Below are positions 18,363 through 26,745 of a DNA stretch of 64,000 bases, one piece after another (within the stretch, counting starts at the first letter, position 1; every line of letters begins with the position of its first letter). Made by a program: the position numbers and the translations under genes. The notes under the pieces were generated by a model. The model was given only the letters and a program-made list of their open reading frames with translations, ran no database searches and was not told the origin of the DNA. This DNA comes from a virus: positions 16,835-80,834 of IMG/VR virus record IMGVR_UViG_3300009503_000027, one strand, 5' to 3'.

Positions 18363-19328
18363 ATGTCAAGCACAACTGATGGTTTATTGGGGATACCCAT
18401 CAGCCGGGAAGCGGGCGATGGGGGCATGGCGAGTGACCACAATAAGGATGCCCGATGGCTGAGCATTCTTTGCCGGACACTTATTGATGGCCCCCTGGAG
18501 CCGGGCTTCATGACAGACTATGCCCCCGAAGTTGACCTGGAGACTGCGCGGATAACACCTGCCACCCTCAAGGGCTTCGCAGGGGGCGTCCCCATTTACA
18601 TGACCACAGAGCTAGAGCATGGCGGCACGGCAAGTAGCGGCTCAACAACCTCACTAACCGATCCCAACCTTTACGGCGAAACCAACTTCTGGCAAGGGGC
18701 CTATATCGTTTTCACTTCAGGGAGCAATGCGGGCACGGCCCGCCAGGTGGCAAGCTATACCCCCTCCACCCATACCCTCACATGGGCAAACCCTCTACCG
18801 ACGGCGGTGCAAGCAGGCGATACATATGTTGTAACCTATTTCTACATCAAGGATGCACTCGTTACTGGTACGCGCTACCTATTCGCAAGCAGCATGCAGA
18901 AGTGCATCTACAATCCCAGTGGCACGACCAGTATCTTATATGCCCCCGCCAAGTTTGAAGCACGGGGCGCAGCTACACCTGCTTCTGGCGAAGTTTACAT
19001 CGGCAGCATGGAAGTCGCCGAGGGGGCCATCGTAAGCGTCAGCTACGTAGATGCCCAGATGTTGCTAGCTGCCCATATGGGCCGCTGGGAAACCCTCACC
19101 GGAGAAGTAGAGATTACAGAGCTGGGCGGCGATGAGCAGATAGAAGTCGAGATTACTCACGATCCTCTGATGCTCTTCGGGGGGATTGAAGTATCTGCCC
19201 CCCAACCACACAGCGTCACCGTTACACAACACTATCGCAACGACCGGTTCACCATCCTGGTGACGAATGGCACGAGCTATCCTGCCTCGTTCACTGTAAC
19301 GTGGACTCGTTGCGGCAGAACAATATAG
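18363..19328 (+). CDS. Tail fibre-like surface protein
   Basis: A 321-residue beta-rich protein that closes the structural block. Residues about 85-165 (GGTASSGSTTSLTDPNLYGE, AYIVFTSGSNAGTARQVASY) match a module frequent in phage fibre and host-adhesion proteins, where a strand-rich GSNAGTARQV segment recurs. Residues about 270-321 form a small beta sandwich ending TVTWTRCGRTI. It lies next to the sugar cassette, consistent with a role at the host surface. Receptor specificity cannot be inferred. Confidence 0.55.
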   Translation: MSSTTDGLLGIPISREAGDGGMASDHNKDARWLSILCRTLIDGPLEPGFMTDYAPEVDLETARITPATLKGFAGGVPIYMTTELEHGGTASSGSTTSLTDPNLYGETNFWQGAYIVFTSGSNAGTARQVASYTPSTHTLTWANPLPTAVQAGDTYVVTYFYIKDALVTGTRYLFASSMQKCIYNPSGTTSILYAPAKFEARGAATPASGEVYIGSMEVAEGAIVSVSYVDAQMLLAAHMGRWETLTGEVEITELGGDEQIEVEITHDPLMLFGGIEVSAPQPHSVTVTQHYRNDRFTILVTNGTSYPASFTVTWTRCGRTI

Positions 19329-19342
19329 GAGGTTCGATATAA

Positions 19343-21154
19343 GTGAAGGCCTTGCCTGCACGGCTACGGCGACTACCGGCAGGCCGCTCCGCTACTGTCT
19401 TCCGGCCCGCGCCGCCTCCCGACACCAGTCCTGATGCTATGGCATCAGGAGGTGCTGTTGCTGTCGGCTGCTACCCAGGCCTGGGGGATATGTTAGTGGC
19501 CTTGCCGGTAGCGTACGCTCTAACAGAAGCAGGCCGCACCGCTACTATCCACATTGTTGAGCCGCAGGCAGACCATAGGCTAACACGCCCTACTTTGGCA
19601 GATCTTCCTGCTCTCCCGCTGGTTTGCCACGATTTTGGCGCAAAGAAGGTAACAGATGTCTGCCGCGGATGGCACCTTGATGGTAGTCCTTTAGTAGATG
19701 ACGCCCTGGCCAGTGTAGGTATACACCGTGGCAGCACCCCGCCATATGCTGCCCTCCTAGAACCCCCCGATGCTGCTGCACGAGTACAAGAACTCGTTGG
19801 CAACCGTCCATATGTCCTGGTGGCAATTAGTGGGCATCATCGTAGCAAAGACAAAACATTGACGCCGGAGCAGATACACCGCATCGTTACAGTTTGTGCG
19901 CGGCGGGGCTTGCAGGCAGTGCTTGTGCACTCAGAGCAAGTGGAGGCGTCCTTGGAGGGGCTGCTGAATCTCTCCGACCAGACAACGATAACTGACCTCA
20001 TTGCATTGGCAGCGAAAGCCACAGCCGTTGTGGCGCCCGACTGTGGTGTCCTGCACTTAGCAGGCGCCTATGACCGGCCACTTCTGGGCATCCTAGGCAC
20101 GACTGTCGCACCGCGACGCCTGCCACCATATGTCCCGCATGTATACCTACGGGGTAGGACTGCTGCTGATGTATCACCGGACAACATTGAGCGTGGCCTA
20201 CGGCGGATACTAGATGCCGCCATGCTGATGCCGGTGTGGGCGGTGATACCGGCCTGGCCGTGTGGCGTCGTGGCAACGGCCCAACGGGTGGCCGAGCCAG
20301 TCGGGGGCCGCGTCTGTGACATGGATGAAGTACCGAAGGAGGCCCTTGCCATCGCAGAAGCGCACGATGCTCACCTAGTACGTTGGCAGAAATGGCTAGC
20401 GCGGCCCGGCGCGACGCTGGTATCCGTCCACGCCGGGGGGCCAGAAATCGCCACTGGCTGGCCCGCAGCCGTGCGCGGCGTAGGCCTACAGAAGGCCTGG
20501 GCTACGATGGGTATCAGCGTAGAGATGGTGCCATTGCCTGCCTGGTGGCCCCCCATAGAGCCCCGCGCTATACCACAAGGTCAAGTTATCGGCTGGCATG
20601 GAATGATACACAAGGCCAAACGCCTAGATACGTTGGTGGCAGCTTTCCGGGAAGTGCGTGCCCACATGCCAGGGGCACGGCTACTGCTAGTTGGTTCGCA
20701 GCCGCCCTTCGCAGCAAAGGAAGCAGATGAACTAGCAGCGTCGCTGAGCAAGGAGCCGGGCGTTGACTTAAAATATCGCCGCGCCTGGTCGGAGAAGGAC
20801 ATACGGGCGGCACTGGCCGAGGCAGATGTGCTAGCCTATACAGATGGTGGTGACCGCGAACAATCTGCCGCGGCATCCGATGCAACGGGATTGTCGCGGC
20901 CTATTATTGTGGGAACAGGGCGTCGGTATGCGGATTTAGCCCCGTGGGGGTGGCAAGTACGCCCCGAGTCCAGCGAGATCGCCCGCGCTATCATACGAAT
21001 ACTCGCCGATCCGACGGAATATGCCCGCCTATCAGTGCGTGCCTGGCAGGCGGCTTCCTATCGGCGGCCCGACCTGATAGGTAGACGCCTAGTGGCCCTG
21101 GCACGGCAGGCCTGGCTAGACAGGAGCGGAGATTCCGTCAATGACAGCCGATGA
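19343..21154 (+). CDS. Two-domain glycosyltransferase, GT9 fused to GT4-like
   Basis: A 603-residue protein from a GTG with AGGAGGT upstream. Residues about 30-300 are a GT9-type GT-B unit (VGCYPGLGDMLVALPVAYAL; later APDCGVLHLAGAYDRP and LGILGTT). Residues about 305-595 are a second GT-B unit like GT4 (GQVIGWHGMIHKAKRLDTLV; ARLLLVGSQPP; DVLAYTDGGDREQSAAASDA). The GT4 C-terminal motif normally has E-x7-E. Here the region reads Q-S-A-A-A-S-D, so the catalytic pair may be altered. It would add one or two sugars in a single chain. It overlaps the next gene by 14 bases. Confidence 0.8.
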   Translation: MKALPARLRRLPAGRSATVFRPAPPPDTSPDAMASGGAVAVGCYPGLGDMLVALPVAYALTEAGRTATIHIVEPQADHRLTRPTLADLPALPLVCHDFGAKKVTDVCRGWHLDGSPLVDDALASVGIHRGSTPPYAALLEPPDAAARVQELVGNRPYVLVAISGHHRSKDKTLTPEQIHRIVTVCARRGLQAVLVHSEQVEASLEGLLNLSDQTTITDLIALAAKATAVVAPDCGVLHLAGAYDRPLLGILGTTVAPRRLPPYVPHVYLRGRTAADVSPDNIERGLRRILDAAMLMPVWAVIPAWPCGVVATAQRVAEPVGGRVCDMDEVPKEALAIAEAHDAHLVRWQKWLARPGATLVSVHAGGPEIATGWPAAVRGVGLQKAWATMGISVEMVPLPAWWPPIEPRAIPQGQVIGWHGMIHKAKRLDTLVAAFREVRAHMPGARLLLVGSQPPFAAKEADELAASLSKEPGVDLKYRRAWSEKDIRAALAEADVLAYTDGGDREQSAAASDATGLSRPIIVGTGRRYADLAPWGWQVRPESSEIARAIIRILADPTEYARLSVRAWQAASYRRPDLIGRRLVALARQAWLDRSGDSVNDSR

Positions 21155-21800
21155 ACTACTAAAGCAGCTCTGGCGAGATTGGACACAGGGCATGCCACTG
21201 GTGGCAGCATGGCGATTACCCATTGCCACGGCTCCGGAGGATATGTTGCTGTTGTATGAAGCAGCGGCATCTGCCACCCTCCCAGAGGGGCATATCCTCG
21301 AAGTCGGCACCGGCTTGGCCGTCAGTACACTTGCCCTTGCGCGAGGCAATGCCGCACGCAGGCGCGGGGAGATGGTACTGACGTTGGACACCCTTGTTGA
21401 GGCCCGCAAAACTGCCCTAGCCGGAGCAGCCTGCGCACTTTTAGCTATTCACGCGACTGGACGATACGGCATTGTATACATGCAAGGTGATACGGCGCAT
21501 CTGCGCTGGTTAATTGGAGAGCGTAACCGGCGCTTCCGGATAGCATTCATAGATGGCGACCATACATACGATGGCCTGGCTAATGACCTGGCTATTGTTG
21601 CCCCATTGATGACCAGTGGCGGCGTGATATTCGTGCATGACACTGGTGAGTGGGAAAGGTGGGCAGATAAGGAACCAGGATGCTGCCGCTTGTGGAGATC
21701 CCTGAGGGAGGCAGGAATGTATGCTGCCCCCGATGGTCGCATTTGGAAGCCCATTGACGTTTCAGCAGCAATGGGCCGGATGGACCTGATGTCGGAATAG
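21141..21800 (+). CDS. Class I SAM-dependent methyltransferase (Methyltransf_24 type)
   Basis: Probable sugar O-methyltransferase, 219 residues, translationally coupled to the glycosyltransferase. The SAM site is HILEVGTGLAVSTLALARG at residues about 52-70. The acidic post-strand is TLDTLVEARK. The family hallmark FIDGDHTYDGLANDL appears near residue 137 and the strand GGVIFVHD near residue 161. These metal-binding DGDH enzymes methylate hydroxyl groups of sugars or small molecules. Location inside a glycosyltransferase cassette supports sugar modification. No acceptor can be predicted. Confidence 0.75.
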   Translation: MTADELLKQLWRDWTQGMPLVAAWRLPIATAPEDMLLLYEAAASATLPEGHILEVGTGLAVSTLALARGNAARRRGEMVLTLDTLVEARKTALAGAACALLAIHATGRYGIVYMQGDTAHLRWLIGERNRRFRIAFIDGDHTYDGLANDLAIVAPLMTSGGVIFVHDTGEWERWADKEPGCCRLWRSLREAGMYAAPDGRIWKPIDVSAAMGRMDLMSE

Positions 21801-21822
21801 AGGATTATCTGCCCCCCGCAAT

Positions 21823-21832
21823 GGGTGTAATA
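21823..21832 (+). promoter_or_regulatory. Putative -10 element upstream of the epimerase gene
   Basis: GGGTGTAATA differs by one base from the GGGTATAATA element found four times on the minus strand. It lies in the only real gap (71 bases) of the sugar cassette, 40 bases before the next ATG. No good -35 box is visible. Confidence 0.35.
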
Positions 21833-21871
21833 TCAACAGAGCATCATACCACTCCTTGGGAGGAATAGAAG

Positions 21872-22921
21872 ATGCTTCACTTAATAATTGACGCCAACAA
21901 CTGCCTCGGGCGCCACCTGATACCCAACTTATTGGGCTATGGCGAGCACATCATTATCTGGGACAGCCGCATAACACAGCAAGCACAGGAAAGCCTGCGC
22001 ATTCTCCCTGGTATCAGGGGCATATATACTGCCCCCATAATTCCCTGCGCTGCAACTGGAGCTACATGGCGAGAGCATGGGGAGGATCTGCCACCATTCG
22101 CAGGGGTAGATGTGCTATGGTATCTTGCCGCCAGCACTAGCTCCATACCACAGCCAGAAGGCCCGTCTGAAGCCGCGGATCCCGCCATGCAGGGGACATC
22201 CCAGTTCGCCCTCACAGCATTGCAAACTGTGTGGCAGATTGTAGAAATCGCCCTCAACAACAATATCCCTAGGATAATCTTCTTCTCGTCAGATGCCGTC
22301 TATGGTTCTGCCACCTGCGCAACAGAAGAAGATCGGTTGCGGCCTATGTCGGTATATGGCGCAGTTGCAGCAGGCAGCGAAATGATACTCCACGCGGCAG
22401 CTAGCTACGGCCTCGATGTCACCATATTGCGGCTTGGCAATGTTATAGGCCTGCCACTGCGATACAAAGGAGAAACGGAACTCCTTGCCCCCGGCATCCT
22501 TGGGAGCATCATAGAACAGATACGCCAACATCCTGACCATATTACAATCCGCAACGATGGTACTCCTCTGAAAAACTACATACATGTGACTGAGGTAGTG
22601 GAGGCAGTAATGTATGCCCGCCACGGAGCAAGGTTCAACAATCCTGAGATCTACAACGTTGGCCGGCCCGATACTGTCAACATCCGGGAAGTGGTGGGGC
22701 TTTTCCAGGACATAACAGGCTTGACACCATACGTGCAGTACGGTAGCCAGCCGTACGATTGGCCGGGCGAACCTTACGAGATAGGATTGGATAACGCTAA
22801 GCTGCTCAGTCTTGGCTGGAAGCCACGCTTCAAGAGCAGTACCGGGGCAGTACGCTATGCGATCCAGGAGTGGTGGCGCATTGAAGGCCGTGATCTTATG
22901 CAGCGCGCAAGCAACACATAG
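21872..22921 (+). CDS. NAD-dependent epimerase/dehydratase-like protein (altered active site)
   Basis: Extended SDR fold of the GalE/HldD type, 349 residues, with a strong GGGAGGA site. Family segments are visible: VDVLWYLAA (about 88), IIFFSSDAVYGS (about 133-144), LRLGNVIG (about 190), and the late IYNVGRPDTVNIREVV. Two signatures are changed. The Rossmann glycine motif reads IDANNCLGRHL instead of GxxGxxG, and the catalytic YxxxK reads Y162-G-A-V-A166, so lysine is replaced by alanine. It may therefore bind but not turn over nucleotide sugars. Overlaps the following gene by 41 bases. Confidence 0.75.
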   Translation: MLHLIIDANNCLGRHLIPNLLGYGEHIIIWDSRITQQAQESLRILPGIRGIYTAPIIPCAATGATWREHGEDLPPFAGVDVLWYLAASTSSIPQPEGPSEAADPAMQGTSQFALTALQTVWQIVEIALNNNIPRIIFFSSDAVYGSATCATEEDRLRPMSVYGAVAAGSEMILHAAASYGLDVTILRLGNVIGLPLRYKGETELLAPGILGSIIEQIRQHPDHITIRNDGTPLKNYIHVTEVVEAVMYARHGARFNNPEIYNVGRPDTVNIREVVGLFQDITGLTPYVQYGSQPYDWPGEPYEIGLDNAKLLSLGWKPRFKSSTGAVRYAIQEWWRIEGRDLMQRASNT

Positions 22922-23504
22922 GCTGCTAGCAGAGGTAGCAGGAGTGCCCCTCATAGATTGGCTGTTGGCCTCCTTGCCGCTGGATAGGAGCAAGCCATGG
23001 GGTTGCGAGGCTATTGTGCTTATAGCTGGAAGTGAGTGCACAGAGGTACAGAAATATATTGCCGCCCACCACGATAGAACGCCCTTTAAGGAAGTGCCCA
23101 TCAAGGTGCAATACTCAGCAGGCACGAAAGCGGAACAGCTATTGTCGGTACGTGAGGAAGTACTGGGCACAACGGCACTAATCAATAGCGACGTACTGGC
23201 CGAGTTTTCGTGGCATGATTTGTGGCAATTCCATACCAGGAACAAGAATATAATTACCAGTGTCACTTGCCGCCACACAGACACAGGCATATACCTGCTA
23301 GAGCCGCACTTCCTGGAATATCTTGCCAGGGGCAACAACGATTTCGACCTCGCGGCTTCGCGACTTTGCATTGCATTCCACAAGTGTGACCAATACATTG
23401 ACCTGAGTGACCCCGATGGACTTTCTATGCTTGGGCAATATATCGCAGAAGCTATCCATATAGGAGGTCAACAGGGCAGCGAGGAGCCATGTATACCAAG
23501 GTGA
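22881..23504 (+). CDS. Sugar nucleotidyltransferase-like protein (degenerate signature)
   Basis: Probable GT-A fold nucleotidyltransferase, 207 residues from TTG 22881 (CCAGGAG upstream). It begins MKAVILCSAQATHRLLAEV and continues VPLIDWLLASL. This mirrors the start of NDP-sugar pyrophosphorylases, in which MKAVILAGG-x-GTR and a PK pair are expected. Here the glycine-rich loop and the catalytic Lys are absent. The later segments fit: ALINSDVLAEF (metal Asp) and TDTGIYLLEPHFLEYL. It lies deep inside the end of the epimerase gene. An inactive or regulatory relative is possible. Confidence 0.6.
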   Translation: MKAVILCSAQATHRLLAEVAGVPLIDWLLASLPLDRSKPWGCEAIVLIAGSECTEVQKYIAAHHDRTPFKEVPIKVQYSAGTKAEQLLSVREEVLGTTALINSDVLAEFSWHDLWQFHTRNKNIITSVTCRHTDTGIYLLEPHFLEYLARGNNDFDLAASRLCIAFHKCDQYIDLSDPDGLSMLGQYIAEAIHIGGQQGSEEPCIPR

Positions 23505-24442
23505 AGCTACGCTACAAGGGGCAGGTTAAAGAAGTCTTCTGCGAAGTACAGAAGACGTGGCGGGATACTGTTTTGGCCTTACCATCGGATTATGTTGCCG
23601 CCCGCACGGTAGCTATCAAGCGCGACGGCGGCCTAGGCGATATTGTTATGCTAACGGCGGCAATCCATCGCCTAGTGGAACTATATCCCCACTTGGCCGT
23701 GGATGTCTACACGAGCGAAGCGTTTATACCGCTCTTGAAGACAGACCCATACATCATGGACGTCCGGCCCATGAACGAACTGAACAAGTGGGCCTACGAT
23801 ATAGTCCTGAATTGCGTCGGCTTAGTAGAGCGTTCGCGGCACGATACTACTATAGACAGGGTCACGCTTTTCTCGATGAAGATCTGTGGAGAACCGCCTT
23901 CAGAGGGCCCGCTTGTGTTCTTGCCGCCGTACGAAACCGTTGCGGAGGCAGTTCAGCCATTGTTAGAGATGCAAGAATATCGCGTAGGGATTGCCCCCTG
24001 GGCGGCACGCGTGCACAATGACTGGCCCCATACACAGGCACTAGTAGATACTCTGCGCGCCAATGGGATAACTCCATACCTGATACACAACAATGCACAA
24101 AGGATGGCCACAATCGAAGGCGCCATACCGGTGACGCTAGATCTCATCTCTCTTGCCCATTTTCTTGGGCATCTTAACGTATTGGTGGCAGTAGACTCCG
24201 GCGTCCTGCATCTCGCAGCGGCCAATGGCTACAAGCAGCCCTACATCATAGGCCTCTTCGGCATGGTACACCCACGTCTCCGTATCCGCTGGTACCACAA
24301 CATAGTAGGCTTGGCAGATGAAAGTCTACAATGCTTCCCATGTAACATGGCACCACAATGTAGTCTGCCGTCGCCATGTATGGTGAATTTGCGGCCCCAG
24401 CAGATCGCTCCAATGATCCTACAAAGGCGTGCAAGATATTAA
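23489..24442 (+). CDS. Glycosyltransferase family 9 (heptosyltransferase-like)
   Basis: Third GT9 protein, 317 residues. GT9 motifs are KRDGGLGDIVMLTAAIHRL (residues about 47-65) and VAVDSGVLHLAAANGYKQP with IIGLFGMVHP (about 233-262). A Cys-rich tail, CFPCNMAPQC, resembles that of the copy at 2709. About 45 extra N-terminal residues form a small strand-rich lead. It closes the carbohydrate cassette. Its last codons overlap an out-of-frame recombinase fragment. Confidence 0.85.
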   Translation: MYTKVKLRYKGQVKEVFCEVQKTWRDTVLALPSDYVAARTVAIKRDGGLGDIVMLTAAIHRLVELYPHLAVDVYTSEAFIPLLKTDPYIMDVRPMNELNKWAYDIVLNCVGLVERSRHDTTIDRVTLFSMKICGEPPSEGPLVFLPPYETVAEAVQPLLEMQEYRVGIAPWAARVHNDWPHTQALVDTLRANGITPYLIHNNAQRMATIEGAIPVTLDLISLAHFLGHLNVLVAVDSGVLHLAAANGYKQPYIIGLFGMVHPRLRIRWYHNIVGLADESLQCFPCNMAPQCSLPSPCMVNLRPQQIAPMILQRRARY

Positions 24443-24536
24443 GGGGAGCTTCTATGGCCGGCTGACCACGACCGAGCTGTACCTGAACCTGTCGCCCGAA
24501 GACGCCATCCGCGAGTTCATGGAGATTGGCCTTTGA
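24429..24536 (+). pseudogene. C-terminal remnant of a tyrosine recombinase
   Basis: A 35-codon stretch, out of frame with the end of the GT9 gene, reads VQDIKGSFYGRL, then TTTELYLNLSPEDAIREF and a stop. This matches the end of tyrosine recombinases: a G-x-x-x-x-DIQ helix, an LGH-like turn (here FYG), and TT-x-x-Y with the nucleophilic Tyr followed by a terminal helix. A stop lies nine codons before TTTELY's block start upstream at 24417, so nothing longer survives. It sits at the switch between plus and minus blocks and looks like a relic of an earlier integrase or an exchange junction. Confidence 0.55.
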
Positions 24537-24732
24537 TAAGGCGTTCATATTCTGGATATTTTTCGGGCCAGGCAGGCAAAACTGCCTCCTCAAAGTAGGA
24601 GCACCGCTTTCCGGTAAAAATGTAGCAAGGATGCCCCCAAACGCAGCTCCTGCCAACCCAATTGGCACACTCCTCGCGCACTAGCTGCCCTATTTTCATA
24701 GTTCTTGGGAAGGATTTCCTTATTTTAGCCAT
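24517..24732 (-). CDS. Small cysteine-rich protein
   Basis: Unnamed small protein of 71 residues. The ATG at 24732 has GGGAGGGT upstream and overlaps the stop of the preceding minus gene. Four cysteines are spaced CANWVGRSC ... HPCYIFTGKRC, followed by SYFEEAVLPAW, a pattern suggesting a metal-binding fold. It is the last gene of the leftward block and its end overlaps the recombinase remnant. Confidence 0.6.
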   Translation of the reverse strand: MAKIRKSFPRTMKIGQLVREECANWVGRSCVWGHPCYIFTGKRCSYFEEAVLPAWPEKYPEYERLIKGQSP

Positions 24733-25391
24733 TCTTGCCACCCTCCCCAGGGGCGTCCTATTACCTTGCGGCCAGCCGCATGGGCAATCAATGCCCATAG
24801 CGTTGGCCCCCAAGTACTTTGTAGCTCAATGTACATCTTCCCGCTACAGATATGGCTGATGATATCTTCGAAAGCCACAGGCCGGACTATACTCGCTTGG
24901 GGGCAAATCCGTACCATCTTGATATGGGGCGTTTCTCCAAGCTGGTCAGTAAGTTCAACTAGGAGGACATTATTGCCCCCATAAGTGGAAGGTTGCCTAC
25001 AGATTTCCTGTTCAAGCCGGAAGTCAACAGGGCGATTGGGTTCCACTACCATGACAAGGTCGTATTCCGGTGTCGGGGCCGATATGTTGTCCAGTTTAGG
25101 GAAGCCCACGCGCACACTTTCCCAAAGGGAGCCTAGGCCGCCTCCCGTCTTGCCTAGCAGCCAGCCCATCTCGGAATATGTACAAAAGCGTAGGATAGCA
25201 CCGCTCTCCACAGCCCGTAAGAGACTCTCCCAGTCGGGGACAAGGTCCTGATGAGGCCGCCCAATGAAGGGCACCTCCCAGGCATAGATAGCGGGCCATA
25301 TGATATCGTATTCCTCTGGGCATTCAGGAGGTTGCCAAGCACCTTCTATGCCTAGATATGTTGCAACCAACATCCCGAATGGTGTGCTCAC
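24720..25391 (-). CDS. Hypothetical protein, possible glycosyltransferase relative
   Basis: A 223-residue alpha/beta protein not firmly recognised. The C-terminal region SGKMYIELQSTWGPTLWALI followed by AHAAGRKVIGRPWGG resembles the nucleotide-binding half of GT-B enzymes, in which an acidic residue, a helix and an A-x-G-x-x-VIG strand follow in that order. Strands such as YDLVMVVEPNRP and VLLVELTDQLG support a Rossmann-like fold. It faces the sugar cassette across the convergent junction. Assignment is tentative. Confidence 0.45.
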   Translation of the reverse strand: MSTPFGMLVATYLGIEGAWQPPECPEEYDIIWPAIYAWEVPFIGRPHQDLVPDWESLLRAVESGAILRFCTYSEMGWLLGKTGGGLGSLWESVRVGFPKLDNISAPTPEYDLVMVVEPNRPVDFRLEQEICRQPSTYGGNNVLLVELTDQLGETPHIKMVRICPQASIVRPVAFEDIISHICSGKMYIELQSTWGPTLWALIAHAAGRKVIGRPWGGWQEWLK

Positions 25392-25400
25392 AGTCCGCTC

Positions 25401-25790
25401 CTATAGGTGACGGCTCATGAGTGCCACCAAGCCCCAGCCAGTACAGAAGGCCGTCAGCAACTCAACTATCTCAAATGAGGCCTTCCAGTATGCGGCGCGC
25501 CAAGCATCAGCGGCCATTGTCTTGTCTTTTGCCACATCAGGCCGGTAACTGACTAGCGTAGCCCAGAATACTCCTTCCACCCAGAGGGCAGCTCCCGCCA
25601 TCAGCACAATGTCAGGCCAATATAGACCTAGATGCCACACGCCAATGACAAGCCCGTATAATGCCAATACCATGACAGCACCGGGCGTGCACAGCCAGAC
25701 TATCCCTACCACCAACAGCATGACGCGCGCCAGCACCGTAGCAAGCAGGGTGAAAACAAGGGTTATGGCTTGCCCACAGCAGCGTATCAT
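25401..25790 (-). CDS. Small integral membrane protein
   Basis: A 129-residue protein with about three to four hydrophobic segments (residues 5-25, 25-55 and 58-82, plus a weaker one near 108-125). A short basic/charged loop (YRPDVAKDKT) lies between the third and fourth. No family recognised. It overlaps its upstream neighbour by four bases. It could be a superinfection-exclusion or membrane-anchoring protein. There is no direct evidence. Confidence 0.5.
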   Translation of the reverse strand: MIRCCGQAITLVFTLLATVLARVMLLVVGIVWLCTPGAVMVLALYGLVIGVWHLGLYWPDIVLMAGAALWVEGVFWATLVSYRPDVAKDKTMAADAWRAAYWKASFEIVELLTAFCTGWGLVALMSRHL

Positions 25791-26023
25791 TTGCTATCAC
25801 TCTCCGTTGGTTCTTGTTGCCAGTCAACGGTGGCCAATGACTTTTGCCACCGCCGGGCCGCGTCTACATAACCCGCCAGGAGACCTACTGCTATCAGGAC
25901 CCTCGGATCTTCAAGGCCCTTCAACGCCCGTGCAAGCAGGTAGCTCTGTTCCTGGAAGTACCTTGTGGCGGCAGGATCTTCCAGCAACAAGATCATCTGG
26001 GCTATGAGTTCTTGTGTATCCAT
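25787..26023 (-). CDS. Small helical hypothetical protein
   Basis: Unrecognised 78-residue protein, mostly helical (TQELIAQMILLLEDPAATRY; YLLARALKGLEDPRVLIAVG), with an acidic polar tail. A mild hydrophobic stretch occurs at residues 42-52 but probably does not span the membrane. It overlaps both neighbours, so it is part of a tightly packed operon. Confidence 0.5.
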   Translation of the reverse strand: MDTQELIAQMILLLEDPAATRYFQEQSYLLARALKGLEDPRVLIAVGLLAGYVDAARRWQKSLATVDWQQEPTESDSK

Positions 26024-26745
26024 GAGGTCCTCTGTGGTCGGCGGGGCCGCTCGAATTCCACTTCGGGGAGGCCTAAGGCGCGGCGGCGCCGGTTAACCGT
26101 ATGTTCATATTTTTTGTCTAGGGATGCCCACCAAAGATCAAAGCCCAGCTCGTATCCCTCAGGCCATGAAAGATAAAGCTGGTTGGCCGCATTAGCCCAG
26201 GCCCTGACCATCTGGGCAGCAGCAAAGGCCATAACAATAGCATATGCCCGTCCAGCTTTCTGGAACAGATCATCTGCCTCAGCGGGCCATAGACAGCGCA
26301 CAACATCTTCCACCCGTGCTTGGGTGCGGTCCCGATACAGGGCATAGTAGTCACCGGCCGTTTCGGCAGGTGGTGATACTTGCCACAACCAGCTCCGCAG
26401 ACGCTCCCGTATAATATGCACGTAAGGTATCGCCAGGGTGTCATATGCTACTGCGATCTGCCCGACGACCGCATTACGGACAAAGTACCAGCGGTCACAT
26501 CCTGGTAATAAGGTGACAATTGCCCCCAGCCCGGTTTGGTATTTGTCTATAATGGACGTAAAGAATTCCAAGAGGGCAGTAACTACCTTATCTGCCCGGC
26601 GATACTCTATCTGCACGTTACATACCTCCACGCCACCAGGCGTCAGGGCTACTGCCACCGCATAGTCATGGGCTGGCCAGCAGCCCAAGAAGCTCTGGGG
26701 CACTTCCTTAGGCAACTGAATTGTCACGAAATTAGGTGCATTCAT
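26002..26745 (-). CDS. Hypothetical protein, unknown fold
   Basis: The ATG at 26745 (GGAGAG upstream) overlaps the end of the phosphatase gene and gives 247 residues. Alternating strands and helices at residues 15-110 (DYAVAVALTPGGVEVCNVQI, LGAIVTLLP, VAYDTLAIPYVHII) and a helical second half are loosely reminiscent of an RNase H-like fold. The four acidic catalytic residues of that fold cannot be placed. The C-terminus is basic (RRRRALG, RPRRPQR), which could bind nucleic acid. Confidence 0.4.
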   Translation of the reverse strand: MNAPNFVTIQLPKEVPQSFLGCWPAHDYAVAVALTPGGVEVCNVQIEYRRADKVVTALLEFFTSIIDKYQTGLGAIVTLLPGCDRWYFVRNAVVGQIAVAYDTLAIPYVHIIRERLRSWLWQVSPPAETAGDYYALYRDRTQARVEDVVRCLWPAEADDLFQKAGRAYAIVMAFAAAQMVRAWANAANQLYLSWPEGYELGFDLWWASLDKKYEHTVNRRRRALGLPEVEFERPRRPQRTSWIHKNS

